Made by a program: the position numbers and the translations under genes. The notes beneath the pieces were generated by a model, which was not told the origin of the DNA, searched no databases, and was given only the letters and a program-made list of their open reading frames with translations. Source: Cephalopachus bancanus (Eukaryota; Chordata; Mammalia; Primates; Tarsiidae). Taken from it: a stretch of DNA of 64,000 nucleotides. The stretch spans positions 62,001 through 126,000 of the forward strand of contig JAPVLO010000879.1 of the NCBI GenBank assembly GCA_027257055.1, read 5' to 3'. Positions 27,315 to 40,690 of this stretch are shown here, in pieces; position 1 is the first letter of the stretch; every line of letters begins with the position of its first letter.

Positions 27315-28117
27315 TAAATTTTTTTTTTAATCCAGTAATTTTTTTAATATGCTGAGAACCTGAAAAGTCTCCAGTGGCTTTGGCTTCTGAGAGGCTCTCT
27401 TCAGACACATGCAAAAATAAATTAAGTCCTCCTTGTGGTCTCCATGGAGTTCACATCCTATGCAGGTAGGCAGGGAGATCTTTGTGCCCAGATCACTGAT
27501 AAGGTTTAGAAGTCAACTGAAATTATACTAGCTGGTTTAGAGGAGACCTTAGTTGGTGAATGGTATTTTGAACCCACCTCTATTAGACTGGGGACCACTC
27601 TACTTTGTGGTATCAGTTGGCAATGAAAAAAAAGAGAAGAAAAAAAATCAAATTCCTCATACCCTGAAAACTAAGTTGCCTGCTCCAACATCTTGGATGA
27701 AACTATCTATAGATTTAGCATTCGACTGATAGCAACAAAAAAACAGCAAATTACATATTAGGCATTTCCTATATGCCTTGCACTGTGCTGGTTCTTGGGA
27801 ATGCAGGATTTACCTGGCCTCTGCCCTCATGGAGCTGACACCCTAGTGTGGGAAGAGATGATTAACAGACAACACCAACACAACTGAGATAAATGCTGCA
27901 ACAAAAGAACCAGTGATGATGGAGCCCAGACGAAGGACCTCAAGTTTATTTGCGGAGGGAGGTGCCAAAGGGGCCACAATATCAGGTAAATTTCTGTCAG
28001 ATACGGTGATATTTAAGGATCAGTAAAAATTAGCCAAACAGGAAAAGGGAGAGATTTTTGGGCAGAGGAAACACAACATTCCAAGACCAGCCCCATTGTT
28101 GGCCACCTTCTGACTGC
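27315..28117. other. Intergenic, old repeat at 27735-27905, otherwise unassigned
   Basis: No gene seen. Confidence 0.5.
27735..27905 (+). mobile_element. Old mammalian interspersed repeat
   Basis: tgccttgcactgtgctggtt, ctctgccctcatggagctga and caccctagtgtggg are a widespread old repeat motif. Related words occur at 42370-42460 and 40505-40540. I am not sure of the family name. Confidence 0.45.
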
Positions 28118-28129
28118 TGAGGAACTATC

Positions 28130-28464
28130 TTTATTTTTATTTTAAAGTAATTAATCGGGTTTTGTTTTATTTTTATTTTTTGAGTTGGAGACTCACTGTC
28201 ATCCAGGCTGGAGTGCAGTAGCATGCTTATGGCCACCACAGTCTCGACCTGCCAGGCTCAGGTGATCCTTCTGCCTCATCCTTCCAAGTAGCTGGAACTA
28301 CAGGCGTACACCACCACTCCTGGCTAAATTTTGATTTATTATAGAGATGAGATCTTGCCAAGTTGCCCAGGCTGGTTTTGAACCCCTGGACTCGAGCAAT
28401 TCTCTTGCCTCCGCCTCCCAAAGTGCTGGAATTACAGGCATAAGCCACCGCACCCAGCAAGTGT
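28130..28464 (-). mobile_element. Alu
   Basis: Target duplication TGAGGAACTATC at 28118-28129 and 28465-28476. Confidence 0.92.
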
Positions 28465-28548
28465 TGAGGAACTATCAAACACAAGAACCCAACAGGGCTC
28501 TTGGAGAGAAACTAAATGTAATAAAATGTAAATAATAAAAATAAAACT

Positions 28549-28820
28549 AGCCGGGCTCGGTGGCTCAGCCTGTAATTCCGCGCCTTTGGGAGACTGAGGT
28601 GAGTGGATTGCCTGAGCCTGCGGGTTCGAGACCTGCCTGGGCAGCAAGACCTCATCTCTACAATAAATCAAAAAATCAGCCGGGCGTGGTAGCGCATGCC
28701 TGTAATTCCGGCTACTTGGAAGGCTGAGGCGGAAGGATCGCCGGAGCCCAGCAGGTCGAGGCTGCGCGACAGAGTGAGACTCCAACTCAAAATAAATAAA
28801 TAAATAAATAAATAAATAAA
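28549..28820 (+). mobile_element. Alu, deletion subfamily, 3' arm shortened
   Basis: Has gggcagcaagacctc and aaaatcagccggg; also lost the hairpin part of the right arm (gaggctgcgcgacagag). The tail is (AAAT)n. Confidence 0.9.
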
Positions 28821-29080
28821 TTCTAAACTTCATGTAAAATGTGGCTGTAATAATACTTTCCTCAGCAGGGCTGATGTAAGAATAAAGTGAATTGATAGGC
28901 CAACATTGGGAAACACGCTAAATATTTAGGGAATTTTTTCTGTTTTTAAAATGAGATGGTTAGATTTGGTCCTTCTATAGGGTTTACAAATATATGTTAT
29001 AGAAATCGTAGATAAGAATGGCTTATAGTAGTTTTAGTTCCTCCTCTGCTGGTGACTGCTGTTATATAAACACTATATTG

Positions 29081-29378
<298 letters not shown>

Positions 29379-29924
29379 ACACAATACTTTTCAGTTTTGA
29401 GAATGCAATCCTGTGTAAATTCAAGCAAGCAATGGAATCCACTCTTTGCACTCAAACGTGAATGAATTTTAGGCTTCATATGGTTGATTTGGAGCACAGG
29501 GAATAATTAGAGGCCAGTCAGCATGCTTCCTGGGATCTGGATACCGAGAAGTTCACATTCCAGCTTGCTGCTAAAAAGAGAGACCTGACATATCGGTTCC
29601 TGGCTACCTATAGTATATGAACATAGGCCAAAGGAAGACTCGCTACAACTCCGATTCATTTAAGACAAAACCTTGGGTGGATTCTTTGAAGAGTCTAAGA
29701 GGGAATTCTCAGCAACAATTTCACAAAAGCAGAGGCTTGCTGATGAATCTCAATTGAACCACTCTGTGAAGGCTTTTTTTCCCTTAGATGCTATGTTGAA
29801 TCTTCTGTGTAAGCCCCCAATGGTGCCTTTTGGCTGAACTATATTTGACATTTTTAATAGAGGGAGGGAAGTTCCAGCCATATGTGACAGCCTTTCTGAA
29901 AGCTTCCCACTCCTTCTCTGTCTT
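29379..29924. other. Intergenic, unassigned
   Basis: No gene or recent repeat seen. Confidence 0.5.
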
Positions 29925-30037
29925 TTTAAAAACAGCTTTATGAAGATAAAACTCACATACATACAATTCACTCATTTAAAGTGTATAATTCAATGGTTTT
30001 TAGCATATTCACAAAGCTCTCTAATTCCAGAACATTT

Positions 30038-30325
30038 TTTTTTTTGAGTTGGAGTCTCACTCTGTCACCCAGACTGGAGTGCAGTGGCACACTCACAGTC
30101 ACCCCAGCATTGAATTGCTAGGCTCCGACAATCCTATCGCCTCAGCCTTCCAAGTAGCCAGAACTACAGGTGCATGCTGGCATGCCCGGCTAATTTTTGA
30201 TTTATTGTAGAGACGAGCTCTTGCCAGGTTGCCTGGGCTGGTCTCAAACCCGTGAGCTCAGGCAATCCACTCGCCTCGGCCTCCCAAAGTGCTGAGATTA
30301 CAGGCTGAGCCACCGAGCCCAGCCT
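30038..30325 (-). mobile_element. Alu inside an L1
   Basis: From tttttttgagttggagtc to gccaccgagcccagcc; the L1 resumes on the other side. Confidence 0.9.
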
Positions 30326-30532
30326 GGTACATTTTTATTATCCCAAAGAAAACCCTGTACGCTTCAGCCATCACCCTCCAGATTGCAATGAAAACCATTC
30401 CACACCCTCAGCCCTAGGCAACCACAAATCTGCTTTCCATCTGCATGGATTGGACTTTTCTGGACATTTCATATACATGAAATCATGCAATATGTGGCCT
30501 TTCGTGTCCAGTTTCTTCCACTTAATATAATT

Positions 30533-30824
30533 TTTTGTTGTTGTTTTTGGAGTCTCACTCTGTTGCCCAGGCTGGAGTGCCATGGTACACTCACGGTCTC
30601 CACAGCCTCTATCTGCTGGGCTTAGGCAATCCTTCTGCCTCAGTCTTCCAAGCAGCTGGAACTAAAGACATGCACCACCATGCACAACTAATTTTTTTTA
30701 TTTATTATAGAGACGAGGTCTCACCAAGTTGCCCAGGCTGGTCTCAACCCATGGGCTCAGGCAGTCCTCTTGCCTCTGCCTCCCAAAGTGCTGGGATTAC
30801 AGGCGTAAGCCACCACACCTGGCC
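30533..30824 (-). mobile_element. Alu inside an L1
   Basis: From ttgttgttgtttttggagtc to caccacacctggcc; it is the second Alu in the same L1. Confidence 0.9.
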
Positions 30825-30978
30825 GATGTAATGTTTTTAAGGTTCATCCATGTTGTAGCATGCATCAATACTTGATTTCTTTTTATAGCCAAATAATTCC
30901 ATTGTACAGATAAGCCACATCTATCCATTTATCTGTTGATGGGCATTTAGGTTATTTCTACTTTTTGACTATTGTATA

Positions 30979-31565
30979 ATCCCAGCATTTTGGGAGGCTG
31001 AGGTGAGAGGATTGCCTGAGCCCATAGGTTCGAGACCAGCCTGGGCAACTTGGCGAGACCCCGTCTCTACAATTAAAAAAAAAAATTACCCAGGTGTGAT
31101 GGCATGTGGCTGTGGCTCCAGCTACTTGAAAGGCTGAGGTGAGCCAGGCTCAGTGGCTCGACCTGTAATTCCGTGCCTTTGGGAGACTGAGGTGAGTGGA
31201 TTGCCTGAGCCTGTGGGTTCGAGACCCACCTGGGCAGCGAGACCTCATCTCTACAATAAATCAAAAAATCAACCAGGTGTGGTAGCGCATGCCTGTAATT
31301 CCGGCTACTTGGAAGGCTGAGACGGAAGGATCGCCGGAGCCCAGCAGGTCGAGGCTGCGGTGGCTGGGAGTGGCCACTGCACTTCAGTCTGGGCAACCAA
31401 GTGAGACTCCAACTCAAAAACAAAAAACAAAAACAAAAACAAAAAAAGAAAGGCTGAGGTGGAAGGATTGCCAAAGCTGTGGTGGCCATGAGCATGCCAC
31501 TGCACTCCAGCCTGGGTGACAGAATGAGACTCCTACTCAAAAAAAAAAAAGAAAGAAAGAAAGAA
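30979..31565 (+). mobile_element. Alu interrupted by a second Alu
   Basis: Outer parts 30979-31140 and 31448-31565 join at the word gaaaggctgaggt, present on both sides of the inner Alu. The outer 5' end is missing. Confidence 0.9.
31141..31447 (+). mobile_element. Alu, nested, deletion subfamily
   Basis: Target duplication GAAAGGCTGAGGT at 31128-31140 and 31448-31460, made of outer-Alu sequence. Tail (ACAAAA)n. Confidence 0.93.
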
Positions 31566-31879
31566 ACCTACTCACCCCTTGCTATCAAAGCACTAAAATT
31601 CCCAATCTGTTTCTTACCTGAAGGCCTCTGATAAAAAGATGCTGTTTATATAGAATGGGCTTCAAATGTTCACCATCTTCCAGTAGAAAAGAGATGTGTG
31701 AAGGAGGTGAAAAAGAGTAGAAATTGCCCCTCCCGACCTCCTTATTTAATTGTGTAGATACTACATGGACTATCCACAGTTGTGAGCCTCTGCTCTGGTT
31801 ATTCAAAAGGAAAAAAATTACTCCTGGTAAAGTGTGTTTTTCAAGACTCAGTTTAGTATAAGATAAAAAAAATAAAAGG

Positions 31880-32330
31880 AGGTGTTATTACTTCATGATG
31901 TTGTGAAATTGTTCCAAAGTGGGCAGGCCTATGCAAACCCATCCCCAAAATTTGAGGAAGCTGAGAAGCTGGAGAAAGAGGCTGACAAATCCAGTTTCTT
32001 AGAAAGAGATATTTGCTAGGGACTTAAGAATGGAAGCCATATCTGCATCTTGGGACATGACAAGTAAAGATGGTGGACTCCCCACGCCATTACCCCCTAA
32101 ACCCAGGGCTTATATACCATAGGGAAAGGGCATTCATGTTTCAGAAAGTTTGTGAAGGTCAATTGCTTAAGCTCAGGATTTATGGTAAGTACATAACAGC
32201 AAAGTTGTTTTGACCCAAGAGCAGTATTTACAGTAATTACTTGCTCTTATACAAGGAACAATAGATAAACTAGAAATATTAGAGAACTTTTTGGAACTGA
32301 AGTTGATCAGAACTCAATATGGTGGATAAA
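31880..32330 (+). mobile_element. Probable ERV LTR-like fragment
   Basis: The stretch with aggaagctgagaagctggag, gccatatctgcatcttggga, and agtaaagatggtggactccc with gcttatataccatag reads like the U3 of a class I LTR, with TATATA at about 32112. Ends are not defined. The family is not certain. Confidence 0.35.
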
Positions 32331-32560
32331 CACCCAGTATGAAGTTGCATTGGCCTCCACAGAAGTCCAAGGATATTACTACCTTCAGGCATGGCTTGAT
32401 ATAGGAGTTCAGCTGGTATTTTTTCTCTCTCCATTTCTGTCTCTCATCTCTACTGTAGGCTAGTATAAACAGACTTATATTCTGCCAGCTTAGCAATCTC
32501 TGTAAAAGTAGAACCTTTTCTCCAGTAGTTTCAGCAGATTCCCAGAGCCAATGATCCTTG
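32330..32560 (+). repeat. Old dispersed repeat, family R1, copy 1
   Basis: Contains ggcatggcttgatataggag, ctctctccatttctgtctct, and cctgccagcttagcaatc-type words in the same order as copies at 45935-46400 and 53385-53900. I recognise it as an old mammalian repeat but cannot name it. Confidence 0.4.
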
Positions 32561-33492
32561 ATCTGAAATGTGAGGGGTCATTTTTAAATCAGCTGCTGTG
32601 CTCTGATACCCATAGTAATAGACTGGATGAGGGTGACTCCCTAAAAGGAAAGGCTAGATTCTGTTACCAGAGGTAGAGATGCTATGCAAACAAGAACAAC
32701 AGATGTCCCACACAGGTGATCAGGGAAGGCTGTTAAATCTTAAAAGCTGCATAAGAAAAACCAGAAGAGGAAGAAATGAGCCTGCACTTATTGTGAGGAA
32801 TATCTGTATCAGTGAGAATCTTATTCCTGATTTCCTTCCAACAAATTATCTGTCTTCAGTGCAGGCTTCCACTGTGGGCCAAATGAGGCCTCTAGATAGC
32901 GGCAGGCCCTCCAGATCCCTACAGAAATCTGCGGATGCCATGACACAATGTCTCCGGCCCCTTTTCATTTCAAAACTTCCAAACAAGAACTTTCCTGTGC
33001 AGAGTACAGGGAAGTCAAGCCAATTTCTGTTTTTGGTATTAAATTTAGACCTTTCATCCTGACCGTGAGATATTTCTGGATTCCGCACGAGTATTCAGTG
33101 AATGCCAGAATTCAAGATGCTGTCCCATCTGGGGCTACTCTGCTGGTTGCCCACTTTATCTCTTTCTCTTAAAACTGGGAAAAATGACCCAGACACAGGA
33201 ACAAAGTCGGAAGTGGGTTATTTTGTTATCAATTAATTATCATTTAATACCTTTGCCATCTAGGCTACTTGGAGATGAAAGAAAATAAATTTGAACAGAA
33301 ACCCAAATTGAGTTTTGTAGATATCCTAAACTGTCTCTGTTCTGGCAATTTAATCTTGTGGGTATGTTTAGCAGCAGAATGTGCTTTCTTAAAAGGTAAA
33401 AAGATAAATAATACGTGAAACACTCAACTAAATGGATGAGATTGCAGAGGTCTTCTTAAGTGCATGCCCGGTACTGCATTTCTGTCAAATAG
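32561..33492. other. Intergenic with a 127-codon open frame, unassigned
   Basis: The plus-strand frame at 32679-33062 has no recognisable domain, and another frame overlaps it. I do not call it a gene. Confidence 0.4.
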
Positions 33493-33798
33493 GTTTTTTT
33501 TGTTTTTGTTTTGTTTTGTTTTCTTTGAGTTGGAGTCTCACTCTGTCGCCCAGACTGGAGTGCAGTGGCCACTCCCGGCCACCACAGCCTCAACTTGCTG
33601 GGCTCTGGCAATCCTTTCGCCTCAGCCTTCCGAGTAGCCGGAATTACAGGCGCGCTACCATGCCCGGCTGATTTTTTGATTTATTGTAGAGATGAGGTCT
33701 CGCTGCCCAGGCGAGTCTCGAACCCGCGGGCTCAGGCAATCCACTCACCTCAGCCTCCCAAAGGCGTGGGATTACAGGCTGAGCCACCGAGCCCAGCT
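33493..33798 (-). mobile_element. Alu, deletion subfamily
   Basis: Shows gaggtctcgctgcccaggcg and ggctgattttttgattta. Tail (TTTTG)n. Confidence 0.9.
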
Positions 33799-33965
33799 AG
33801 TTTTTTTTTTTTTAAATGGGTTTTGTATTTGCAAATACACTATGGATCACAAAGACTGGAAATTGCTACTGAGATTAATGGACTATGTAGAATAGCCAAA
33901 ATAATATGCAATTCATATTAACTCCTTGATTATCTGTATGGATTGAAATACAGGATGCAGCTAAC

Positions 33966-34269
33966 ATCCTTTTTTTTTTTTTTTTTTTTTTGAGTTGGAG
34001 TCTCACTCTGTTGTCCAGACTGGAGTGCAGTGGCCGCTCCCGGCCACCGCAGCCTCGACCTGCTGGGCTCCGGCGATCCTTTCGCCTCAGCCTTCCAAGT
34101 AGCTGGAACTACAGGTGTGCGCTACCACGCCCGGCTAATTTTTTTATTTATTGTAGAGATGAGGGCTCACCAAGTTACCCAAGTGGGTCTCGAACCCGCA
34201 GGCTCAGGCAATCCACTCACCTCAGCCTCCCAAATGCACGGGATTACAGGCTGAGCCATCGAGCCCGGC
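33966..34269 (-). mobile_element. Alu, young tarsier-type
   Basis: Target duplication TGCAGCTAAC at 33956-33965 and 34270-34279; hairpin at 34030-34047. Confidence 0.92.
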
Positions 34270-34353
34270 TGCAGCTAACTTTCTTACTGGGCTCAAGTCA
34301 CAATCATATCACCAATTACAGAACACTAACTATATGTCAAAATAGTTATGTTG

Positions 34354-34640
34354 TGGCCAGGTTCGGTGGCTCAGCCTGTAATCCCGCGCTTTGGGAGGCT
34401 GAGGTGAGTGAATTGCCTGAGACTGCAGTTTCGAGACCCGCCTGGGTAACTTGGTGAGATCTCATCTCTACAATAAATCAAAAAATCAGCCGGCGTGGTA
34501 GCGCGCGCCTGTAGTTCCAGCTACTTGGAAGGCTAAGGTGGAAGGATCTCTGGAGCCCAGCAGGTCGAGGCTGTGGTGGCCGGGAGTGGCCACTGCACTC
34601 CAGTCTGGGCGACAGAGCGAGACTCCAACTCAAAAAAAAA
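34354..34640 (+). mobile_element. Alu, young tarsier-type
   Basis: Target duplication AGTTATGTTG at 34344-34353 and 34641-34650. Confidence 0.92.
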
Positions 34641-34777
34641 AGTTATGTTGCTAAATACTTCACATATATGTCAGAATCTATTTGGATATTAATATATGTG
34701 TGTACTCCTTCTGTTTCCCCTCCTCTTGAAACAATTTTCATGGTCTTGACTTTTGCAGGTTGAAAATCAGAAGCTAA

Positions 34778-35397
<620 letters not shown>

Positions 35398-35408
35398 TCA
35401 GAAGCTAA

Positions 35409-36034
35409 GCTATACTTTACTTAGCACATCTGTACTTTCTGTTGACTCTATGGACCCATGAGGGCCTCAAGTCTTTGAAGGAGAGTGTACTGGCTGTTCT
35501 CAAGGAGGAAATAGAAAGAAGAATACCTTCAAGAGTAAGAAAAGAGAGATGATAAGAAGAGTGAGAAAGAGTCCCAAGTTGGTAAGTTCAGAGCAGTTCT
35601 TCAGAAGGAAGAAATACCCTGAGAAGGCCACTCCATGAGTAACTTCCAGTCTGGCCATAGCTTTCCATGTCCCAGGCCTGGTATGGAAGAATCACTGCCA
35701 TTGAACCCTAAAAGAATCTTCATCCTGGGAGAATGGGTGACCAAGCAGTCACTAGGGTAAGCCATTGATAGGCAACTGTAGGTGGTGCCCCAAAGCTTTG
35801 TCATTGCAAAGAGCTCAGGGACTTGGCACCCCCCAGGATGTGTGTGTGGGGGGATGGGTGCTCAAAATGAGATTACATTTCTCCAAACTAGCAGAATGGG
35901 GGCTCTGAGTTGAATTTCAGTTGATTATAAAATAACGTTCTTCGTTTTGCAAATCTGAGTCATGGACTAAAACTGATAACCTCTGTATCAGGATAAAGAT
36001 GGCACACTCTGGGCAATTGAGAGAGCTTAATAAT
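35409..36034. other. Intergenic, unassigned
   Basis: No gene, no recent repeat. Confidence 0.5.
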
Positions 36035-36045
36035 GACTATTTATT

Positions 36046-36333
36046 TAATTATTTGAGTTGGAGTCTCACTGTTGCCCAGGCTGGAGCTCCGTGGCACACT
36101 CACAGCCACCCCAGCGTCGACCTGCTGGGCTCCAGCGATCCTTCCACCTCAGCCTTCCAAGTAGTTGGAACTACAGGCACGCACTACCACACCCGGCTAA
36201 TTTTTTATTTATTGTAGAGACGAGGTCTTGCCCAGTTGTCCAGGCTGGTCTTGAATCCACAGCCTCAGGCATTCCAGTCGCCTCGGCCTCCCAAAGTGCT
36301 GGGATTATAGGCTGAGCCACCTAGCCCAGCTAG
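36046..36333 (-). mobile_element. Alu, young tarsier-type
   Basis: Target duplication GACTATTTATT at 36035-36045 and 36334-36344. Confidence 0.92.
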
Positions 36334-36344
36334 GACTATTTATT

Positions 36345-37009
36345 AAGGTATCGGCAGGGTTTAGGGAACCAACAAGGAACCAGTAACAAAGGCAGACATT
36401 GCTGTCCCTAAGCCTGAAGCAAGAAAAGAGAGCAAGCCCCAAGAGCCCTACGGAGTAGTCATAGGGAAAGAACTGCCTGCAAGGAGTCTTTGGATGTAGC
36501 CCATTCTGACCCTACCCTCTTCCGAATCCTGTGATCTCTTCTTACCTGGCCCCTCATTGGCTAAATTCAATAGAGAACCAAAGGGGAAGGGAGCTCCCCT
36601 GGGGTCATCCGTGCAATTCTGCCTCCCTAGACAAAGACCTGGGAAGCAGATGGTAGAGTGGTCATCTGGAAGAGCAGACTGGTTCTTTATAGATTAAATT
36701 ATACAATCAAAATGATGGGCAATAAGACCTTGAGGGGGTCAACCAATCCACCCTCACATCTTACAAGCTGCCCTCACTCTTCTGTAGCTGAAGTCCTGAT
36801 GCAGAGACCCACTATTGTCTGTCTATATTGCCAGAGCCCCTAGAGAAGGGCATGGCAAGGGATTGAGCAGCCCACATGCACCCACATTCCTGGGAGCTAA
36901 CAAAAGGTGTGCTAGGCACTCCTAGTAAATAACTTCAGAGAATCCTTAAACTTCCATGCAGACTGTGCCCAATTAAATGAGAGAAGTAAATTTCCATTTA
37001 CTCCCTTTT
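36345..37009. other. Intergenic, perhaps old LTR or R1-like sequence
   Basis: The words cctggcccctcattggctaa and agagaaccaaaggggaaggg look like an old mammalian repeat. Not assigned. Confidence 0.3.
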
Positions 37010-37870
37010 CTTAGCAATCATAGGTTTGAATAATATGGTATCAAGGAACTCATGAGTGTTGTGATTTGTATAACTTTTGTATCAATGTAACTGCATAACT
37101 TTTATATCAATGTAATCATAAGTCTTGTGATTTGTATAACTTTTGCTCATAACAACATGTAACAGTGTATGGTGTCTTAGACCCTGTTAATTCCCTTTAC
37201 AATCTTGATTAATGCTTCTGCCAGGTGTTACTGATAAAAAGCTGTGTGATACCTCCAGTAACTGGCACCAGGAAATGTGAAGCATAAAGTGTTATTGCCA
37301 AAATGCGGCTGTAACTTAGGTTCTATACAATGCTTTGCTGGTCATGTAGTCAATGTATAGGTACCAACAATCCTGAACTTATAAAAGTGGACTGTAAAAC
37401 TTAAAGGGTGCCAGGCACAGTGGCTCAAGCCTATAATCCCAGCACTTTGGGAGGCTGAGGCGAGAGGATTGCCTGGGCTCAGGATTTCGAGACCAGACTG
37501 GGCAACCTGGTGAGACCTTGTCTCTACAATAAATCAACAAGAAAAAAATTAGCCAGGTGTGGTGGCCCATGGCTATAGTTCCAGCTACTTGGAAGGCTAA
37601 AGGGGAAGGATCACCTGAACCCAGCAGGTCAAGACTGCAGTGGCCGTGAGCATGCTGCTGCACTTCAGCCTGGGTGACACAATGAGACTCCAACTAAAAA
37701 AAAAAAAGAAAATACCTTTAAGGGGTGAGCAAAACCATTTTAGAAAGGCCTTGAGTTCAGCTCTGCTCCTGGGATTAGAATCCAGAAATAAATTTCTTTC
37801 TACCAGTCTTTTTGCCTCTCGATTTGTTGGCATCAAGGGTTAACAGCTGAGTGTCTACTCGGACCATATC
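37010..37870 (+). mobile_element. Probable solo ERV LTR, split by an Alu
   Basis: The left part carries a TATA box (ttataaaagtgg, TATAAAA at 37380-37386). The right part, after the Alu at 37409-37713, has a poly(A) signal (AATAAA, 37787-37792) and a T-rich stretch ending near ggcatcaagggttaacag. TATA box, then poly(A) signal, then a pyrimidine-rich tail is the U3-R-U5 layout. I could not fix TG...CA ends or the target duplication, and no internal viral genes are present. Confidence 0.45.
37409..37713 (+). mobile_element. Alu inside an LTR
   Basis: From gtgccaggcacagtggctca to the A-tail; splits the LTR between TATA box and poly(A) signal. Confidence 0.9.
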
Positions 37871-37899
37871 AGTCCCAGCTCTATTACATATAGTCAGGC

Positions 37900-38090
37900 C
37901 TTATTTCATTTTAGCACACTGCCTACCTCTGCATTGTCTCATTTAATCTTCACAAGTCTTCAAGGACAGTATTTTTTTTTTCAATGATTAAGGAGACTGA
38001 GACCTGGAGAATTAATAGAGGGCCCAAGGTCACATAGCTAGTAACTGGCTGAGTCTAGATTCAAACACAGGACTACCCGATTCTAAAGCC
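37900..38090 (+). mobile_element. MIR
   Basis: tctcatttaatcttcacaag, gagactgagacctggagaat and cccaaggtcacatagctagt define a MIR, followed by gattcaaacacaggac. Confidence 0.75.
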
Positions 38091-38260
38091 ATTTTCACCA
38101 ACCTATTAAACTGGCTCAAAACTTACCCAGCAGAGAATGAACCACCATAAATCAGGCCTCTGAGGCAAGAGGCAAAGGGATTTTCTGCATGGGAGGGCCA
38201 TTATTAACACGGTATCTGACGTTCTCTACCTACAAGGACTTTGCTAAAGAACCGCTTCTC

Positions 38261-38537
38261 AAGCCGGGCTCGGTGGCTCAGCCTGTAATCCCGCGCCTTT
38301 GGGAGGCTGAGGTGAGTGGATTACCGGGTTCGAGACCCGCCTGGGCAACTTGGCGAGACCGCATCTCTACAATAAATCAGAAATGAGCTGGGTGTGGTAG
38401 CGTGCTCCTGTAGTTCCAGCTACTTGGAAGGCTGAGGTGGAAGGATCGCCAGAGCCCAGCAGGTCAAGGCTGCGGTGACCGGGAGCGGCCGCTGCACTCC
38501 AGTCTGGGCAACAGAGTGAAACTCCGACTCAAAAAAA
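38261..38537 (+). mobile_element. Alu, young tarsier-type
   Basis: Target duplication AAAGAACCGCTTCTC at 38246-38260 and 38538-38552. A short deletion removed part of the B-box side (ggattaccgggttcgagacc). Confidence 0.93.
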
Positions 38538-38552
38538 AAAGAACCGCTTCTC

Positions 38553-38949
38553 TCACCCAGGCAGGGAGAATGATTCGAAATCCAAGTGCTTACCCTAGAA
38601 TCAAAGAGGACGATGGCTGATGATGGGAAAAAAGCATATTTTCATTTCAGATGCCTTTCAAGTTTTTTTTCCCAGCTGAATGTTTGGTGTATTTATAGAA
38701 TTCAGGGGGAGTATTTAAGGGTAACCGGCAGTGGAGCTGCATTTTGGGCCATCAGGAAGCTGCGAATCATGCAGGAAAAGTTTGGTGGGAGGGGACAAGA
38801 GCAGCAGGGCACAAACTGGCCTCGTCCTTCATGTTGCCAAGACCTTTTCATTCTCCTGGGATGGTGTCAAATCAAGTCTATGACAGCACTATGGATGGAA
38901 TCATAGGATCTAAATGATGGGCAAATGGATGCGGCGATAAAGCACAGTC
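38553..38949. other. Intergenic, unassigned
   Basis: A 106-codon open frame at 38586-38906 shows no recognisable domain. Confidence 0.4.
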
Positions 38950-39325
38950 TGTCTGTACAGGAGAAGATTATCAGCCATAAGAAAAAAAAAATGAAGGCTT
39001 GACACATGCTTCAACATGGATGAGCCTTGAAAACACAGTGCTGAGTGAAAGAAGCCAGATACAATATGCCACATATTGTACGACTCCATTTATATGAGAA
39101 TAGACAAATCCATAGAGACAGAATGCAGATGGGTGGTTGCCAGGGTTTAGGAGGCGGGGAGAATGCAAAGCAAGTGCTTAATGGTACAGAATTTCCTTCT
39201 GGGGTGATGAAAATGTTCTGGAAATAGATAAAGGTGGTGGTTGCGCAATATTGTTAATATATTAAATACCACGGAATTATTCCTGTAAAATGGTTGGTTT
39301 ATGTTACCTGAGTCTCACTTCAATT
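38950..39325 (+). mobile_element. L1 3' end fragment (old L1M type)
   Basis: Contains the L1 3' words gagtgaaagaagccagatac, ggtggttgccagg, and gatgaaaatgttctgg with ggtggttgcgcaatattg. It is 5' truncated and diverged. A related fragment lies at 50.04-50.83 kb. Confidence 0.8.
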
Positions 39326-39334
39326 TAAAAAAAG

Positions 39335-39960
<626 letters not shown>

Positions 39961-39964
39961 ACCC

Positions 39965-40272
39965 CATGGTGGCTCATGCTTGTAATCACAGCACTTAAGA
40001 AGGCCTAGAGGATTGCTTGAGCCCAGGAATTCAAGACCAGCCTAGGCAACATAGTGAGACCTCATCTCTACCAGAAAAAAAAAAAAGAAAAAGAAAAAGA
40101 AATTAGCCAGGCATGGTGGCATGCACCTGTGGTCCCGGCTACTCAGGAGGCTGAAGAGGAAAGATTGCCTGAACCCAGGAGGTTGAGACTGTGATGAGCC
40201 GTGATTGTGACACTGCACTGCAGTCTGGGTGACAGAATGAGACCCAGAGTCTAATAATAATAATAATAATAG
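39965..40272 (+). mobile_element. Alu, old type
   Basis: From tggtggctcatgcttgtaat to an (ATA)n tail; the 5' end is inside the L2 sequence. Confidence 0.88.
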
Positions 40273-40374
40273 CAACCAACCCACCAGTCATTCTACATCA
40301 TTGTATTTTAGTAGATCTGGCATTACTGGGATTACAGGTGTTAGCCATCACACCCCACCAAGTAGAATGCTGTT

Positions 40375-40690
40375 GAAACAGCTATCATTTCTCAGGTGCT
40401 GAGCACTTAAAAGTATTATCTAATTTAATTTGCTCAACATACATTTGTTTACCTACTGTGTGCCAGGCATTATTGAAAGTACTGGTAAAACAACAGGGAA
40501 CAAAATAGACAACAATACCTGCCCCCATGGAGTTTATTTTCACTATACCAGAATAGAATTGAACAGATTCATTAATACTATTTTGACAAAGAAAACTGAG
40601 AGATCAGGCAACTTGCCCAAGGTCACACAGCTACAAATTTCACCCTGACTCTACGGTAGAACTTGGGTTTGCCCAGAGCCTAGATGGTTA
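40375..40690 (+). mobile_element. MIR/L2-type old repeat
   Basis: gtgtgccaggcattattgaa, cctgcccccatggagtttat and acttgcccaaggtcacacag are old mammalian repeat words. It may be two adjacent elements. Confidence 0.6.

Larger units (their letters stand above)
29925..30985 (-). mobile_element. L1ME-type fragment split by two Alus
   Basis: Three pieces are collinear: 29925-30037 (aaaacagctttatgaagata), 30326-30532 (aatcatgcaatatgtggcct), and 30825-30985 (ttcatccatgttgtagcatg, tgatgggcatttaggttat). Alus at 30038-30325 and 30533-30824 separate them. All pieces are reverse complement of the L1 3' part. Confidence 0.75.

Noticed and set aside
32679..33062. 127-codon frame on the plus strand
   Set aside because: No recognised domain, no splice or promoter context, and an opposite-strand frame overlaps it.
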